A program made the position numbers and the translations under genes. This document shows positions 12,420 through 24,046 of a DNA stretch of 64,000 nt, piece after piece (positions within the stretch are counted from its first letter, which is position 1; every line of letters begins with the position of its first letter). The notes under the pieces are model-generated. The model ran no database searches, was not told where the DNA came from, and saw nothing but the letters and a program-made list of their open reading frames with translations. Source of the DNA: Catonia carolina (taxonomy: Eukaryota; Arthropoda; Insecta; Hemiptera; Achilidae); assembly GCA_035578175.1 (NCBI GenBank), contig JAQMRL010000004.1, forward strand, positions 35,790,401-35,854,400, in the 5' to 3' direction.

Positions 12420-13490
12420 TAATATAACTATCCAAGAGATATAAAACAATATAAGATAATAGGTATAAACTATGGTGATACCTTTGATGTTGTATGGAAG
12501 TGAGGTAAGGGTGCTTTCCAAGCGGAAACGATAGAAGTTTCAGGCGATGGAAATGAGGTGTCTGATAGAAATTAAGGTCTGATAGGCCAAGGAAACTGCT
12601 GTACGGAATGAGCTGGGTATTATTGTTTTAGATGAGAGCCTAGAAATTTATAAAAGGAACTGGTGCAGCCATTTGGAACGGTTGAGGAGAACCGTTTTCC
12701 CCGTTTAAACTGCATACAGACTCATAGGTTCAAGGATTGCTATAAACCCGAGAAAGAGATGATTTAACCCTAGAGACGGCAATCGTCGATTTTGAGACGA
12801 TTTTACCGCTTTTTGAACCGGTCGCGTCGCAAAATCGGATTTGCTTCATAGCATTGCAATGTTGTTGTTTTAATTTTAAATTCATCTGCAGACAGCGTTG
12901 CTGTTTTGTACAATAGTTTAATAATGAACAAAGTAAATTTTTACGTATAATACAATAGTTTTAGTGCTTATTCTTCCTGTATTTCTCTGTTGAAACCACG
13001 CTATCCTACAGCTGAATTTGGTTACTTCTTGGTTACATGTTGTGTTTTTGAATATACGAGTATTTTCTTCATTTTTGAACATAGAATATTTTTTTTAACT
13101 TATTTTGAAATAAAGATTATAAGTAACGATTTGTATATAATAAATTTTTAAAGTAGCGCATAAGAAAGTTTAAACAGTAGTGTCATCTGAAATTTTAGAA
13201 AAAGTTTTGTCTAAAAATTAATTTTAAATAGCTTCAGCATCCCTAACGGTCAGATTAAATTTTCAATAATGTATTTATTCTATTTTCTTAAGTTTTCTTG
13301 TTATTTTCATACGCCACGTAATAAGGTTTGTGATTTATAGCAAATTTCAAACCAAATGCTAGAAATTCTTTGCCGGTCTAGAAAAAAGTTAATGCCGGCT
13401 ATAGGGTTAAAGAACTGGCAGAGCTGCCCAATTCATTAGTTAAAAAATAAATATATGAGGATTTCCAAGTCCTAACAGTAAGACTTGTAA
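12420..13490 (+). pseudogene. LINE ORF2 remnant split by a piggyBac MITE
   Basis: From about 12465 the plus strand reads, across frames, TMVIPLMLYGSEVRVLSKRKR, then AMEMRCLIEIK and RNELGI, LEIYKRNWCSHLERL. This is the post-RT region of non-LTR retrotransposons, in which a LYGSE(V/A/C) motif is common. Stops and frameshifts are present. A TTAA-flanked element (12768-13406) interrupts it, and the flanking text resumes with AGAACTGGCAGAGC. The upstream RT domain is missing. Confidence 0.6.
12768..13406. mobile_element. piggyBac-type MITE, 639 bp
   Basis: It is flanked by TTAA on both sides (12764-12767 and 13407-13410). The left terminus is CCCTAGAGACGGCAAT and the complemented right terminus is CCCTATAGCCGGCATT, so 16-bp inverted repeats with 3 mismatches. 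CCC ends and a TTAA duplication are the hallmark of piggyBac transposons. No transposase-like frame lies inside, so it is non-autonomous. Confidence 0.8.
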
Positions 13491-13496
13491 AGATAT

Positions 13497-13767
13497 CAGA
13501 TGAATTAATGTCCCTTAGCCAAGCGAGTGAGAGAGAGATAATTGGCATAACTACGCATGCGCCCAAAGGTCTTTACCATTACATTCCAAATCTGAAAACA
13601 TAAAACAGTCGCTATCTTCCTTGTTAGTTTACTGCATGCATAAACGCTTGCTCACAATAACGAGTAAAATTATACGACAATGTTATTGGAATGGCGCGTA
13701 TGGCTTGTGCGAGTGAGAGCGTTATGCATTCTCTCACTCCCACGGCTAGGGGACTTTAGTTCATCTG
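13497..13767. mobile_element. 271-bp MITE with long inverted ends
   Basis: The left end begins CAGATGAATTAATGTCCC and continues to GAGTGAGAG. The complemented right end begins CAGATGAACTAAAGTCCC and continues the same way, giving about 37 bp of inverted repeat with roughly 8 mismatches. No clean target duplication was found, so the superfamily is open. There is no coding frame. Confidence 0.65.
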
Positions 13768-14811
13768 AATACTATACAGTTAATCTGTCGTCAAGTTACA
13801 TATCCTACTGTTGGTACAAAACTATAGAATAAACAATATAAATAAGAGTAGTTCTAGTAACTTACCTAAAGAAAGCTAAAAATATACAACGAATATCTAA
13901 AGAACCAATCAAGGTTTCGTTTGAACTGATGCAGAAGCAATGTGGGATGGACCGTCTAGTGTAAATCGATACCAGAGACGTTTTTGTGATGTAAATACTA
14001 TTCTGTACATTAATTTATCCAAAATATTTTTTAATGGTTGAAAAAAGAATGGTTTTTTAAGTATCTTTCAACAACATTGAATGAAAGAATAATAAAAATA
14101 AAAGAAAAATTGCGTTACTCTTAACCGAATGAAAACATTTTTACGTTACGTAAAATGAAGCTTTTAGAAAAGTAAATAAAGTTAAATTTATGTTCTCACT
14201 GTCAATAAAAGATTTCTTTTTCTCTAACCAAATATTTTAACAGCAAAAAGAAGCTGAAGAAGGTAAGTGAGTGGAAACTACGTAAAACGAGTCGGTTAAA
14301 ACTAGACGTTGGATTTAACTTAACATAGAAACAGCGTGACTTGAAGTAAAGAAAATCGTGCTGGTTTGGTACGACTGGGAAATCATCTCCTACATTTTCA
14401 AAAGAGGAAAAATGTTATGAAGTGAACAGAACATATCGAACATCTGGTTATATCTGACAAAATGTCAGTAGGAATGATATGAGAGCAACTTACATTATAC
14501 ATAACTATATTTTAACCGTACGTCAAGCTCTTAATGTAAAATTTACTTGTAACTTCAAGTTCTTAAATAAATTACAGTACTAAATTAATACAAAACTCTT
14601 TAATTCAATTTTATACATTTTCAGGTTTTATTCAGTGGAAGAGAAAGTACAGAACTTTTATGAACTGACATAGACACTGATGGAGTGGCGTGGATTCTAA
14701 AATTTAAAAGAGTAAAATTTTTTGCAGCATTTACTTTTGATTAAGAAATTACATATTTTGTAAATCGTACTTTTTTATTTTTTTTTTAGTTTATTTCAAG
14801 TCACATCAACA
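13768..14811. other. AT-rich stretch, nothing recognised
   Basis: No gene, RNA or shared repeat was recognised. Confidence 0.5.
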
Positions 14812-14952
14812 GCTTGGTCATTAGCGGCTGCGGTGGGTTATCTTATCGGTGGTTTTTGACTTGTAATAATTTTTAGATCCAAGCCGGGAATCGTACTTCG
14901 GACCTGCGCATTGTAGGGTATCGCGCTACCACTATGCTACGAATGCGGCCAT
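14812..14952 (-). mobile_element. SINE-2 copy (tRNA-derived)
   Basis: On the minus strand the head reads GGCCGCATTCGTAGCATAGT then GGTAGCGCGAT (A-box region), with a B box in GTACGATTCCCGGC. The family tail follows: AAATTATTACAAGT, AACCCACCGCAGCCGCTAAT and GACCAAGCTG. It is better preserved than the copy at 8893-9004. The anticodon-arm region does not fold as a canonical tRNA, so a SINE head is preferred over a tRNA gene. Confidence 0.7.
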
Positions 14953-15856
14953 GTAAATTTAATATCAAATAATATTAATGTGGTAGCGCTTTGGTGCGTT
15001 TGTTCCCGATTGGAGACAAAAAACAATTTAGGAAAACTCCCACGGGACCCTCCTTCTGAGCAGTGGGCTGTATACGTGGCCCACCATAAGTGCTAAGTTA
15101 GCGTCTAGTAGAATTTCATATTCAGTTGGCTTACCAAAAACGCGAGGTGAAAAAATAAGAAATGATGTAGCCTCTTACCTCCTTTTGCAGCATGATTATT
15201 CGTGATGGCTGGGTGGAAGGGTTAAAAGAGAAAGACAGGAATTATGGATAGGAATACCCACTGTACTGCTGTCTCCTTTCAAGAAGCGATTTCTTGTTTT
15301 GTGTCATCTGTGCATGCAGTTTCGAGTACGCGAGTGAGCAATGCGATGTCATTTAATAAGCGGACGGACCAACTGAACACGGGGTGAGCTGGCAACGAGT
15401 GCCGTCAGCAAACAAAACAGTCAACAGCGACGCACTCAACCCAATCAACTATAAATTTTAAATAGTGGTGCTACGAATTAATTTATTTATAATTAAACTA
15501 AATCTGATGGAGAAAGGCCAGGTCTCCGACCAATACATTCCTTCAAAAAAATTAGAGTAGTCAATTAACTAGGTATCGTAGAATTTAAATTTGGGCAGAG
15601 AAACTCAAATGAGACTGCTGCAAGGTATTTCTAGTAGGCTATACGTTTTCACTTACTGTTTGGTACAGGATTCTTGGTGATAACTTCACTTGTTCATTTT
15701 TCTTACCAAGAAGGCTTACAAGTACGCATAACCTAAGTTACGTATGGGGTGGGCTTAAACTTTTATTAGACTACAGGATGAGGGGCCTCAACCCCGACAG
15801 GGCGCGTCCCAATGGCTTAGGGAACCCTTCTTTAGATAAGCAGGACACGTATGAAT
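14953..15856. other. Unclassified stretch of mixed composition
   Basis: Parts of 15000-15470 and 15770-15850 are richer in G+C than the surroundings, but I recognise neither a protein nor a repeat shared with the window. Confidence 0.4.
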
Positions 15857-16479
15857 TGTCACCGACGCCCCTACCAATATTAGCGCCTACAGACGGTCCC
15901 AGTACCTGCCTGCCGCGCGGACCGCTACAGACGTGCAGAGCCAGCAGCATCTCCCCTCACTATTAAGTGGACTCGCCGGAGGAGGATTTAAGCAGCCGCA
16001 CTGGCCTGTAAGTGACACTCTCCAATCAACTCTCAACCAGAGAAGAACAAGAAAGTATTGCTCCCGACCGAAGAAGAAGAGCCCAGCCGAGACCAGACGC
16101 ACCATCCCTGGTCTACGCTACCGGTAGCGGACGCACATTCCTGCACCGGTCAGCCTTCACCAACCCGGAGAGAACAGCCTCGGCCACGCTATCGGCAGAT
16201 GGCCTACACCAACCCGACACTGCGGGGTTCTGGGGGCCACCACCGTCACGCTGCAGTGAGGACCCAACTGCCGCTGAGGGAAGGCTAGGCCTGAACCCGG
16301 AGGCCGAGCTGTCATTCTTCGGGCTCCGCTGCCAACCACCAATAACGGCCGTTTTCAGAGCCACTTCTAAAACCCAAACAGTCTTTTTCAAAACCCCTAA
16401 TCAATAAAACGCCTCTTTTCAAAGCCACCATACTAACAAGCAAGGTTCTGCTACGTGTGTTCGGCCCCGGTCGGCGACA
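15857..16479 (+). mobile_element. Solo LTR, GC-rich family (copy 1)
   Basis: The segment begins TGTCACCGAC and ends GTCGGCGACA, so its ends are inverted (one mismatch) and follow the TG...CA rule of LTRs. The 4-bp sequence GAAT flanks it on both sides (15853-15856 and 16480-16483), as expected for an integrase-made target duplication. A polyadenylation-type AATAAA lies at 16403-16408. A related copy is at 43697-44250. No gag or pol sequence adjoins it, so it is a solo LTR. The orientation is assumed from the AATAAA. Frames inside it (for example 15887-16391, both strands) are byproducts of GC-rich sequence. Confidence 0.75.
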
Positions 16480-18602
16480 GAATAAGGAAGCAATGTTTTT
16501 AAGCATTAACTAAATAAGCACCCGGGGATCAACGGAGGCCAAAAACGAAAAGGGTTACGACTCTGAAGACGGATGAGAAGGAGATTCCCAAAGACGGACG
16601 TATCTGGGAGATTGAACCCTGAGAACAAATCTGTACATTTGGAAACAGTAAGTTGGCTGTTCCATCAACAAAGTAGCTCAACTTAGCGTTCGTACCGTGG
16701 CCTGAGGACTTAAATATTATTGGAAAGCGTCAATTAATAGCCTTGGATCAGGACAAAAATAAATGGGAAGAAAATAGATTGATAGACACCAAAACAGGTT
16801 CAACTAGAGCCTAAACCATGACGGATGCCGATGACGAAGATTCTCTATTAATTTGAGAAAATTAACCTTAATATTTGAGAAATAACATCCTCGAAATTTT
16901 ATATGGGCACATAAAAATTAAATTCATGACAAAGATTTAAATAAATTTAGTTAAAAGTAAGGATAAATGTGTAGAAAAATCTGTCTAACAACTCTTCAGT
17001 TTAAATCAAATCTACTTTATCAATTACTTATGAATGATTATATTAACACCATGTGTATACGAATTGAATTTGCAGTATTTTAATAGTTAATAACATTATA
17101 AATTGTATATAGTAAAGTAACAATTTGTTATAAACATGAGTAATTTTGTAAATGTCATTCTGAAAGGATTTATAGATGTAATAGAATGGGTTTATATTTG
17201 GTATTTTGTATAAATAAGTCTAACTTATATCTGCTGTCAGTTCGGTTGGGACTACATACTGGGTTCGCCCACTCATATATAGATGATATGGGAGTCTTTG
17301 GGGACAAATATGTACGTAATGGGCCTCTATCATGGGTTCTCAGTGGCAGTGCGGATCGAAGCTGAGCGCCCATTCAGTTTCAGTAGCCTAGGGATATTAC
17401 ATAATAATAGCAGCCGCAAATTCTAATATCTTGTTTCATACCGAGCAGCAAAAACACTTCACTTATTTTACAAATATTTTGTTAAACGCAATATAACCCG
17501 TTGTTTTGAATGGAAACATTTCGTTGAAAAAATGTATATACATGTTTAAACTTGTCGAAATAAATCTGAAATTTAATTTTCTAAATATAGTAATCTATCA
17601 AATTCAGACACATATAATGAAAATGTATTTAAAAAAATGTATTTATTTATCCAATTACCTATACATTGTAAATAAGAGTAATTAACTGCAGTGAAACCCC
17701 GATTTTCCGTTATTATGAACGAGCGGGTGAGTGTCGAATGACCGAAAAGATGGATTAAATTGAAAAGAAAATTTGGTAAATTTCCAATGGGTTATATTTT
17801 AAATAATTTTATTTTGATTTATTTATTTTATTTTAATTAATTTTGAGTACCTGGCGGCCAAAATATATAACCTGCTCTCGTAAGATTTAAAAAATCTAAT
17901 GGGTTTACAATTTTATAAGGAACTAAAAAAATGGATAGCCAAAACAGGTAGAGAGAAAATAGCAAAAATGGTCAGCAATATTCAAATGTAGATGTAACTA
18001 AAGAGACAGGAGGAACATAAAATAGTATATTTATTTACTTTTTTATTGATTTTGTTATTATTTTAAATTTTTAAATGAAATAATAAATTTTAGGTTGTAT
18101 TTAACTATCTTTATTTTATAAAAAAAAAAGTAAGTTTAAAAATTGTTAAAATGTAATGTATCACAATTGATACAATCGTAATCTTAGTAAATAGCAAAGT
18201 ATTGGTTAAGTTAGTTAGTTAGTGTAGTAAGTAATTACAGTAGGTTTTGAATGATATTGCTAATAGTTAATACTTCAGATTTTTGATATTTATTAAGTTT
18301 CCACATGGTTTTGTCCATAGTTGGATGGGATAATTTCCACCACCTCTAGCGTAATGTGATAGTAGTTTACTGTAAGAAATTTTGTATTATGGTAATTTCT
18401 TTTTTATGTAATATCATGAGAATAAATATATTATTATTATTTATGAAGTAATAATTTATAACACAATAATAAGTAAAAAATTACGTTAAAACTTTAAAAT
18501 AAGGAACATTTTGTTTGTTTTGTTTTACGTCTGACTAAAATATATTAAAAACAGTTAATAAAATTCATTTTCCCACTTTTTACGTAAAAAAGTAAAATTA
18601 AT
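16480..18602. other. Unclassified stretch
   Basis: 16540-16850 and 17170-17390 are somewhat richer in G+C but resemble nothing I know. At 17689 a short CAGTGAAACCCCGATTTTCC looks like a pogo/Tigger-type terminus without a partner. The rest is AT-rich. Confidence 0.4.
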
Positions 18603-19305
18603 CCACCGTGTTGGTCTAGTGGTAAAGTCGTCGCCGTTAGTCAGCTTTTTAACCAGTGATTTTTGGAGACAAAAGTTCCATGTTTCAAATCCTGTTGTTA
18701 AGGTCATTAGCCGAAAGTCTAGTTTGAACCTTAAGAGTTTACTAAGTGAAATGAGGAGTGATGTGGTTTACCATTGTCTTCCTTACTGAGTTGAAAAGTA
18801 TGCCTACCAGCATGTCAGGCCCTCCGGAAAACTCACATTTTCTACCTTGCAAAATATTCACCACAGGGTCTGGCAGTATAATAAAATTCATTACTTTCAG
18901 AGGTAAAACCTCTGATTAGTGTTTTTTACACCTCTACCTCTTCTGTCCTTTAATGACCCAGACATTTCATTGGCTGACTGTATGATAAGAAACAGAACTA
19001 TTTTTTGTAGCCCTGGAACTAACAGGTTGAGGGCAAGTAATAACACCCAATCTGTCTGTTATGGGCAAATCCTAGTATAGATTATTAATTTCTTACGGAC
19101 TTGAAAACTAGACAGTGGTTACCGGTGTACTCTGATGGTCGGGGTTAAATTAACCGTACTTTTTCAAAAATTATCGGCCTGAGTCTGCACTAGAAGACAC
19201 CTCATTTACACGTCATGATGACATTTACACGAGATGACATTTGTCATCTCCATCTCATTAGGTTATGGGGTTGCTAATTGTTCTTAAAAACAGATTGCAA
19301 TGTAC
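18603..19305 (+). mobile_element. SINE-1 copy interrupted by a B-repeat
   Basis: The tRNA-like head lies at 18603-18693, with A-box-like TGGTCTAGTGG at 18612-18622 and B-box-like GTTTCAAATCC at 18682-18692. The SINE body resumes at about 19074 with TACGGACTTGAAAACTAGAC and runs to CAGATTGCAATGTACTA. A B-repeat (18694-19065) sits between and has duplicated CAAATCCT from the B box. The body also contains a short local duplication of CATTTACACG with the neighbouring GATGACATTT near 19210-19245. Confidence 0.8.
18694..19065 (+). repeat. B-repeat inserted in SINE-1
   Basis: It starts GTTGTTAAGGTCATTAGCCG and ends CTGTCTGTTATGGG. The 8-bp CAAATCCT flanks it (18686-18693 and 19066-19073). Because the flanks are SINE-1 B-box sequence, the exact insertion frame is clear: this B-repeat is younger than its host SINE. 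Confidence 0.85.
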
Positions 19306-21007
19306 TATTTGTAGGTGGAAAGAAGAGAGTTGGCGGAGAGGCGCAAAACTCTGCGTGTAGGGCCTACTGCAATTTCAAAAAAAAATTTCATGTTTTTTAA
19401 TTTATGAAATTTTTTGTAAATGCACTAAGAAAATACAAAAATGGAGGCGTATATAATTATATGCAACTCATACGATATAAATAATTAAGAAATTAATTAC
19501 GCCCGAAAAGTTTTACAAATTAATATTGTTCCAATTGTATTTATTTATTTATTTTTTAATATAACGTCCCATCCTGTTCAAACGTGTGAATAAAATTCTT
19601 CTTTATTCATTTATTTAGTCTTGTTGACACGTAACAGGAATACTTACAAAATTATATTTTATATCATTATTTTAATTATTGTGTTATTGCATTTTAAAAA
19701 GATTTTAAGAAGATTTTAAAAAGTTTTTGTATTTTTTGTTATCGTTAAAATAAAAGTAGTTTAATTTCATTCTTACAACTTGTTTATTATTTTTTAAATT
19801 TATAATACAATACTTTCTCTCTTTAAAACTTCTATGACCGATAAGTAGCGGTCATATCTAGGTCTGGCGTATCAGAGCCCGCAAAATGGAAAATAATATT
19901 TTACGCACTTTGGCCAGTCGCTGCTGGTAAAGTGCGAAGTGCGAAGTTGAACAAGAGTTCTTATTCAACAGCTCTGGTTCAACTCTTGAAATATCCACGG
20001 TGATATATTCTTTAAAAAAGATTTTGTGTTTCACGTCATTTATTTATTAAAAAATAAAAAAACTTTTGGATGGTTATATTAAATCGTATAGCTGCTAAAT
20101 AAAAAAAAAACGTTCATTGAAAATAAAATAAAAAAGTTATTTATATATTACGTTGGCCTACATCTGAATTTGAAAAAATGCCTTTTTTATTTTGTAAATA
20201 ACTATTTTACTCGTATTTAAAAACATCGTAATTGATAATTCTATTAATTTTATATTGTTTGACGTTTTATTTTTATAAAAAACTAGGCTATATACACTAA
20301 ACAAAATGACACATCATCATTTCCAGGCAGTCAAAACGCCACAAACCAAATAAATTTTTAACGATAAAAATTTAAGTATTTGTGATGGTTTGTGGTGAAA
20401 CTTTTGTTCAACTAAAATTTTAATTTTTTGCCCCCATACGTTGTTGTTTGTATTTCAAGGTCACGCTAACCTCTCCCTTCTTATATATAAAATTGTATTT
20501 CATAAAAATGTTTGTGTAATTGTTCTAGTTATAGAAAAACAGTTTGGCGAATAAAAAGGAATGATGGATAATTAGAATTTTACAGTATTTTCACTTATTA
20601 ATGTTCACCAAAATATTTTTCATTTTATTTATTTAATGTCATATAAATTAAATTATTATCTATAATCGCTAATAATACAAATTTTGCGACATGATAATTG
20701 GGTAAAAAAATGATAATTGATTGGGATAAAAACGGTAACATGAGGTTGCATCATAAGGAACTTTTCCAGGCTTTATCTGAAAATCGAAACTTTTGCTTTG
20801 TTGTTCACATCGCTTCCAGTGTTTACGTAGGTGGTTATCATACGTTCTGCCAACTATGCAATGAGATAAATTACATAGTACAAATTTTATACATATCCCT
20901 AACTTATTCCTGTAATTCAATAAAAATTGATCTGATATAGGTAGATCAATAAGAACGTTTTGAAAATTGTTATCAAACCTTACGGAGCTGACATTTATAA
21001 AAATTCC
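19306..21007. other. AT-rich stretch, nothing recognised
   Basis: A short GC-richer patch at 19845-19990 was not identified. An 80-codon frame at 20698-20940 has no recognisable motif and is treated as chance. Confidence 0.45.
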
Positions 21008-21125
21008 ATAAAAGTCGCCCAGAATCGAATCTGGGACCCCGGCGTAGTGCCACTGACTTCTACGCTGGGGTACCGGGTTCGGTTCCAGGTCAGGTCTGGG
21101 AGTTTTTCATCACTCTTTACAAGTT
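21008..21125 (+). repeat. tRNA-like sequence in inverted arrangement
   Basis: The plus strand carries CTACGCTGGGGTACC then GGGTTCGGTTCC, a B-box-like motif followed by a SINE-like body. The minus strand carries GGTCCCAGATTCGATTCTGG, which folds as a T-arm. The two tRNA-like pieces face each other around TGCCACTGACTT and share complementary GCGTAG/CTACGC. A degenerate SINE head with a partial inverted duplication is the simplest reading. It is not a complete tRNA gene. Confidence 0.45.
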
Positions 21126-21930
21126 CCTACTCACCCTCTGCATTAGCAGCAATTGCAAAACAGTCAGATGTAAAACAAGAAACCCAAAATTTGTTTGTTT
21201 TTGTGATTTACGATTAAAGAGACATCAATAACATATGTGACTCACGTATCATATTTATCAAAATCGTTTACAAAGGAACTCGTTGTTTTTCCTAATGTAG
21301 ACATAACATGAATCATAACGCATCAGTTCATTTTCGGTGGAAAAATTGCATTGTTTCAGGAAAGGAATATAATGTTTAGGACAAGTAAGGAGGTAGATTT
21401 AAGCTTTCAATGCTGACAGCTGTTCGAATGACGTAACATGCTAACAGCCTGAGGTGAGGGGATGACAGTAGACAGTATAGGGTTTACGAGCAAAAGAGAC
21501 GGTTTGATAGAGTCGTGAAACAGAAGCGAACTTGTAAAGGGTGTGTTTGGATGGATCAGATTTTGCGGGTGAATTATACGCAGGGAGTGAAAGGGAGAAA
21601 GGGAGTCAGAGTAAGTGAGTGAGTGAGAGGATAGTGAAACATGAAGAGGAATTTCAGTAACGAAGGGTATATTGACTGGAATCTTTGTCAACAAGAGAAA
21701 CTGTCTGTCAAATGATGAAAACCAGAGACAACTTAATATATGTGTCTATAATTAACGAAAAACGGAAGTTAATAATGAAATTTAAAATTGAACCATTTTT
21801 TTATATTGCTTTGTAATTTTTATCAACTCATTCCATAAGAAAAATTGTTACATGTTAAACTACTCCTTTAGCCAACGCTTATTGTTGGTTTTGACAAGAG
21901 TACTGGTATCTGTTTTCTTAAACCCTAATA
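21126..21930. other. Unclassified stretch
   Basis: A purine-rich part at 21440-21660 gives a 95-codon minus-strand frame (21407-21694) that is serine-rich with no known motif. It is not called as a gene. Confidence 0.4.
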
Positions 21931-22221
21931 TGCAATCTGTTCAGTTTAAGAACATTGAACAACTTCATGACCCAATGAGATGAAGATGATGTGTATGACA
22001 TGCAAATAAGGTGTAGTCTTGTACAAACTCAGTCCGAAAATTCCTGGGAGTGTTTGGTTAATTTAACTCCAACCATCAAAGTACATCGGTAACCTCAGTC
22101 TAGTTTTCAAATCCGTATAAAAGTAACTAACTACCTTTACTAGGATTTAAACTAGGAATCTTCGACTCCGAAAATCAGCTGTTAAACAGCTGAATTTACC
22201 ACTAGACTAACTAGGTGGGTT
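21931..22221 (-). mobile_element. SINE-1 copy, near full length
   Basis: Complemented, it starts AACCCACCTAGTTAGTCTAG with the tRNA-like head and the internal palindrome CAGCTGTTTAACAGCTG. The body follows and ends at CAGATTGC. The head here is degenerate at the B box (TTTAAATCCTAG). Confidence 0.75.
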
Positions 22222-22299
22222 ACTTCACATTTGAAGCAACAAATTCAATATTTTTCGGTCATACATAGATTTTAAATCACGAAAGGAAATCGGATTCCC

Positions 22300-22445
22300 T
22301 GATTTCATTGAATAAAAAGCAGGGAAGTATTGTTTTTCATGTAAATTTTTCGAAATTGAGTTTTCACCAGAAATACACGTTTTCAGGCCTACTGAACCCA
22401 AAAAACGTGTTTTTAGCGATTGGTCTCAGGGTGTGATAAAATATA
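22300..22445 (-). repeat. C-repeat fragment, 3' end
   Basis: On the minus strand it has GACCAATCGCTAAAAACACG, TTTTTTGGGTTCAG, the CCTGAAAACGTGTATTTC motif and ATGAAAAACAATACTTCCC, matching the 3' end of the C-repeat. Confidence 0.65.
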
Positions 22446-23233
22446 TATAATATGTATCTAGTAACATTTTTTGCTATATCTGAACCCTAAGCGTGCCGGA
22501 CAATGGAATAATCTGGACTATTGGGTGCCGGACTATAGACAGGTAAGATGGTTTCAAAGTTTTAAGCATTTTTTGAAATTAATAGATTATTTTTAGTAGA
22601 TAGAATGTCAAACTGAAAATAAGGAGGAATATTTCAAAAATATTATGTTGGAAACGCGAATTATTGTAGGAAGTAAGGTGAAGAATACACAACACTTGAG
22701 ATATATTGCCACTCGACCGTTCAATATTGACATGTAACGGTTCACCACTATTACGCTTCTCATACACCCTACTCCAGAGCTATGTGGGAAATCGTACTGT
22801 TCTACTAAAACGCAGTTTATTCAGCAAAACATCTCACGTTTGTTTATTTCATTTATTGTTTTTTAATTACTTGAAAACAAAAGCAATTAGTTTCAACTGT
22901 AATATAAAAAAATATGAACTTAATTGAACAGAATATATGTAAAGTCAGTAACCTCAATTTTTTACAAATTAATTGTATTGATTCTGAACAAGATCGAAGT
23001 CATATTGTACATATATTTAAGATATGAATTCTTGTGTTTTAATTTTTAAACGCTATTAAATAAATATTGTATACCTTAAACTGAAACATGTTGATAAAGT
23101 AGCGAGAGTGAAGTTGCTTACTTCATCGTTCTAAAGCTTTTTTTTTTGTAAAATATAACTTAAGTTCTTTTAACTAGGAAAATTAATTAAATGAATGAAG
23201 ATTGTACCATTGTAAAGTACAAATGTACAAACA

Positions 23234-23272
23234 ATGGAAGTTATGGTAATTTTTAATTACCGTAACTTCCAT
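23234..23272. repeat. Short inverted repeat (hairpin)
   Basis: ATGGAAGTTATGGTAA faces TTACCGTAACTTCCAT across a 7-nt spacer. This is a 16-bp arm with one G-T type difference. Confidence 0.75.
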
Positions 23273-23749
23273 ACTAAGGTAAAAACTCATTAAATAATGC
23301 TTGGGAAAACCCCCACTGTTAGAATTAGTTACATAAGAAGTAGTTAGACAATAAGTTGTAAATATAGCCAACTGTCAATCAGCTGATACGAGGTAGTATT
23401 ACCATTATAGGTAGTATTATCATTATGCGGTGTATTTCCCTTTCTGTGTTTTTGGGCCTTTCTTCCACCAACCAACTTACAGCCAACCATTGGGATGGTT
23501 CTCCTTCTCCCTACCCCTCCAGGTTGGTTAAACGGTGGGTGGTTGAGGGAAGTTTGTCAACCAGAGGTTTCCTGATTTCGGATCCAGGAAATAAAAATCG
23601 GTTCCCTTGCGACTTATGATTGGAACGATTAGTTAAGCAGGAGCCAGTATTTGAATAAGTGATTAGGAGAACCAGGAGAAAAAGATGAAAGGGGAAAAGT
23701 ATTTTGTACAGGAATTTTGCATATTTTAAGTTATTAAATATTTGATTTA

Positions 23750-23838
23750 AAAAAAACGTACGTTTTTTAAAACCTACCTTTTTACGTTCAACTAAGAACG
23801 CAAAAAAGGTAGGTTTTAAAAAACGTAGGTTTTTTTTT
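23750..23838. repeat. Long inverted repeat (about 40-bp arms)
   Basis: The left arm contains TTTTTTAAAACCTACCTTTT and the right arm AAAAAAGGTAGGTTTTAAAA. Both extend outward through AAACGTACG / CGTAGGTTT, with a short loop around CAACTAAG. Only a few positions mismatch. There are no duplicated flanks that I can define, so it could be a fold-back element or the remnant of one. Confidence 0.7.
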
Positions 23839-24046
23839 ATTCAATTTTCTCATGCTCTACTGATAGAGCTGGCGTCTAATATTTTCTTATTATTAGGCCT
23901 ATTATTCGCTGTTTTAAATCCGTCCTGAAGTATTTGTCCACCGGTCGGGGTTGAACGTGATGTAAGATTCAGTTTTAATCATATTATGATTGAATCAGAT
24001 GCCTAAATTGAAGAACAGCTTTTAACAGAAATAGAGAGCGCTAGAC

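Larger units (their letters stand above)
22446..24046. other. Mostly AT-rich stretch with two hairpins
   Basis: It holds the hairpins listed at 23234-23272 and 23750-23838. A GC-richer piece at 23440-23640 includes a 64-codon frame with no recognised motif. Near 22490-22540 a short word like CCGGACTA recurs, vaguely like a pogo-type terminus. Confidence 0.4.

Noticed and set aside
8893..14952. Candidate tRNA genes
   Set aside because: A and B boxes are present but the cloverleaf does not form and SINE tails follow, so they are SINE heads.
15778..16506. Several overlapping frames of 60-131 codons on both strands
   Set aside because: They lie in a GC-rich solo LTR with TG...CA ends and a GAAT duplication; frames in all phases are expected there.
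17689..17760. CAGTGAAACCCCGATTTTCC as a pogo/Tigger terminus
   Set aside because: No matching inverted end or TA flank was found, so it stays an isolated resemblance.
22485..22545. Repeated CCGGAC(A/T)A words resembling a pogo-type end
   Set aside because: No partner end, no transposase nearby and no target duplication.
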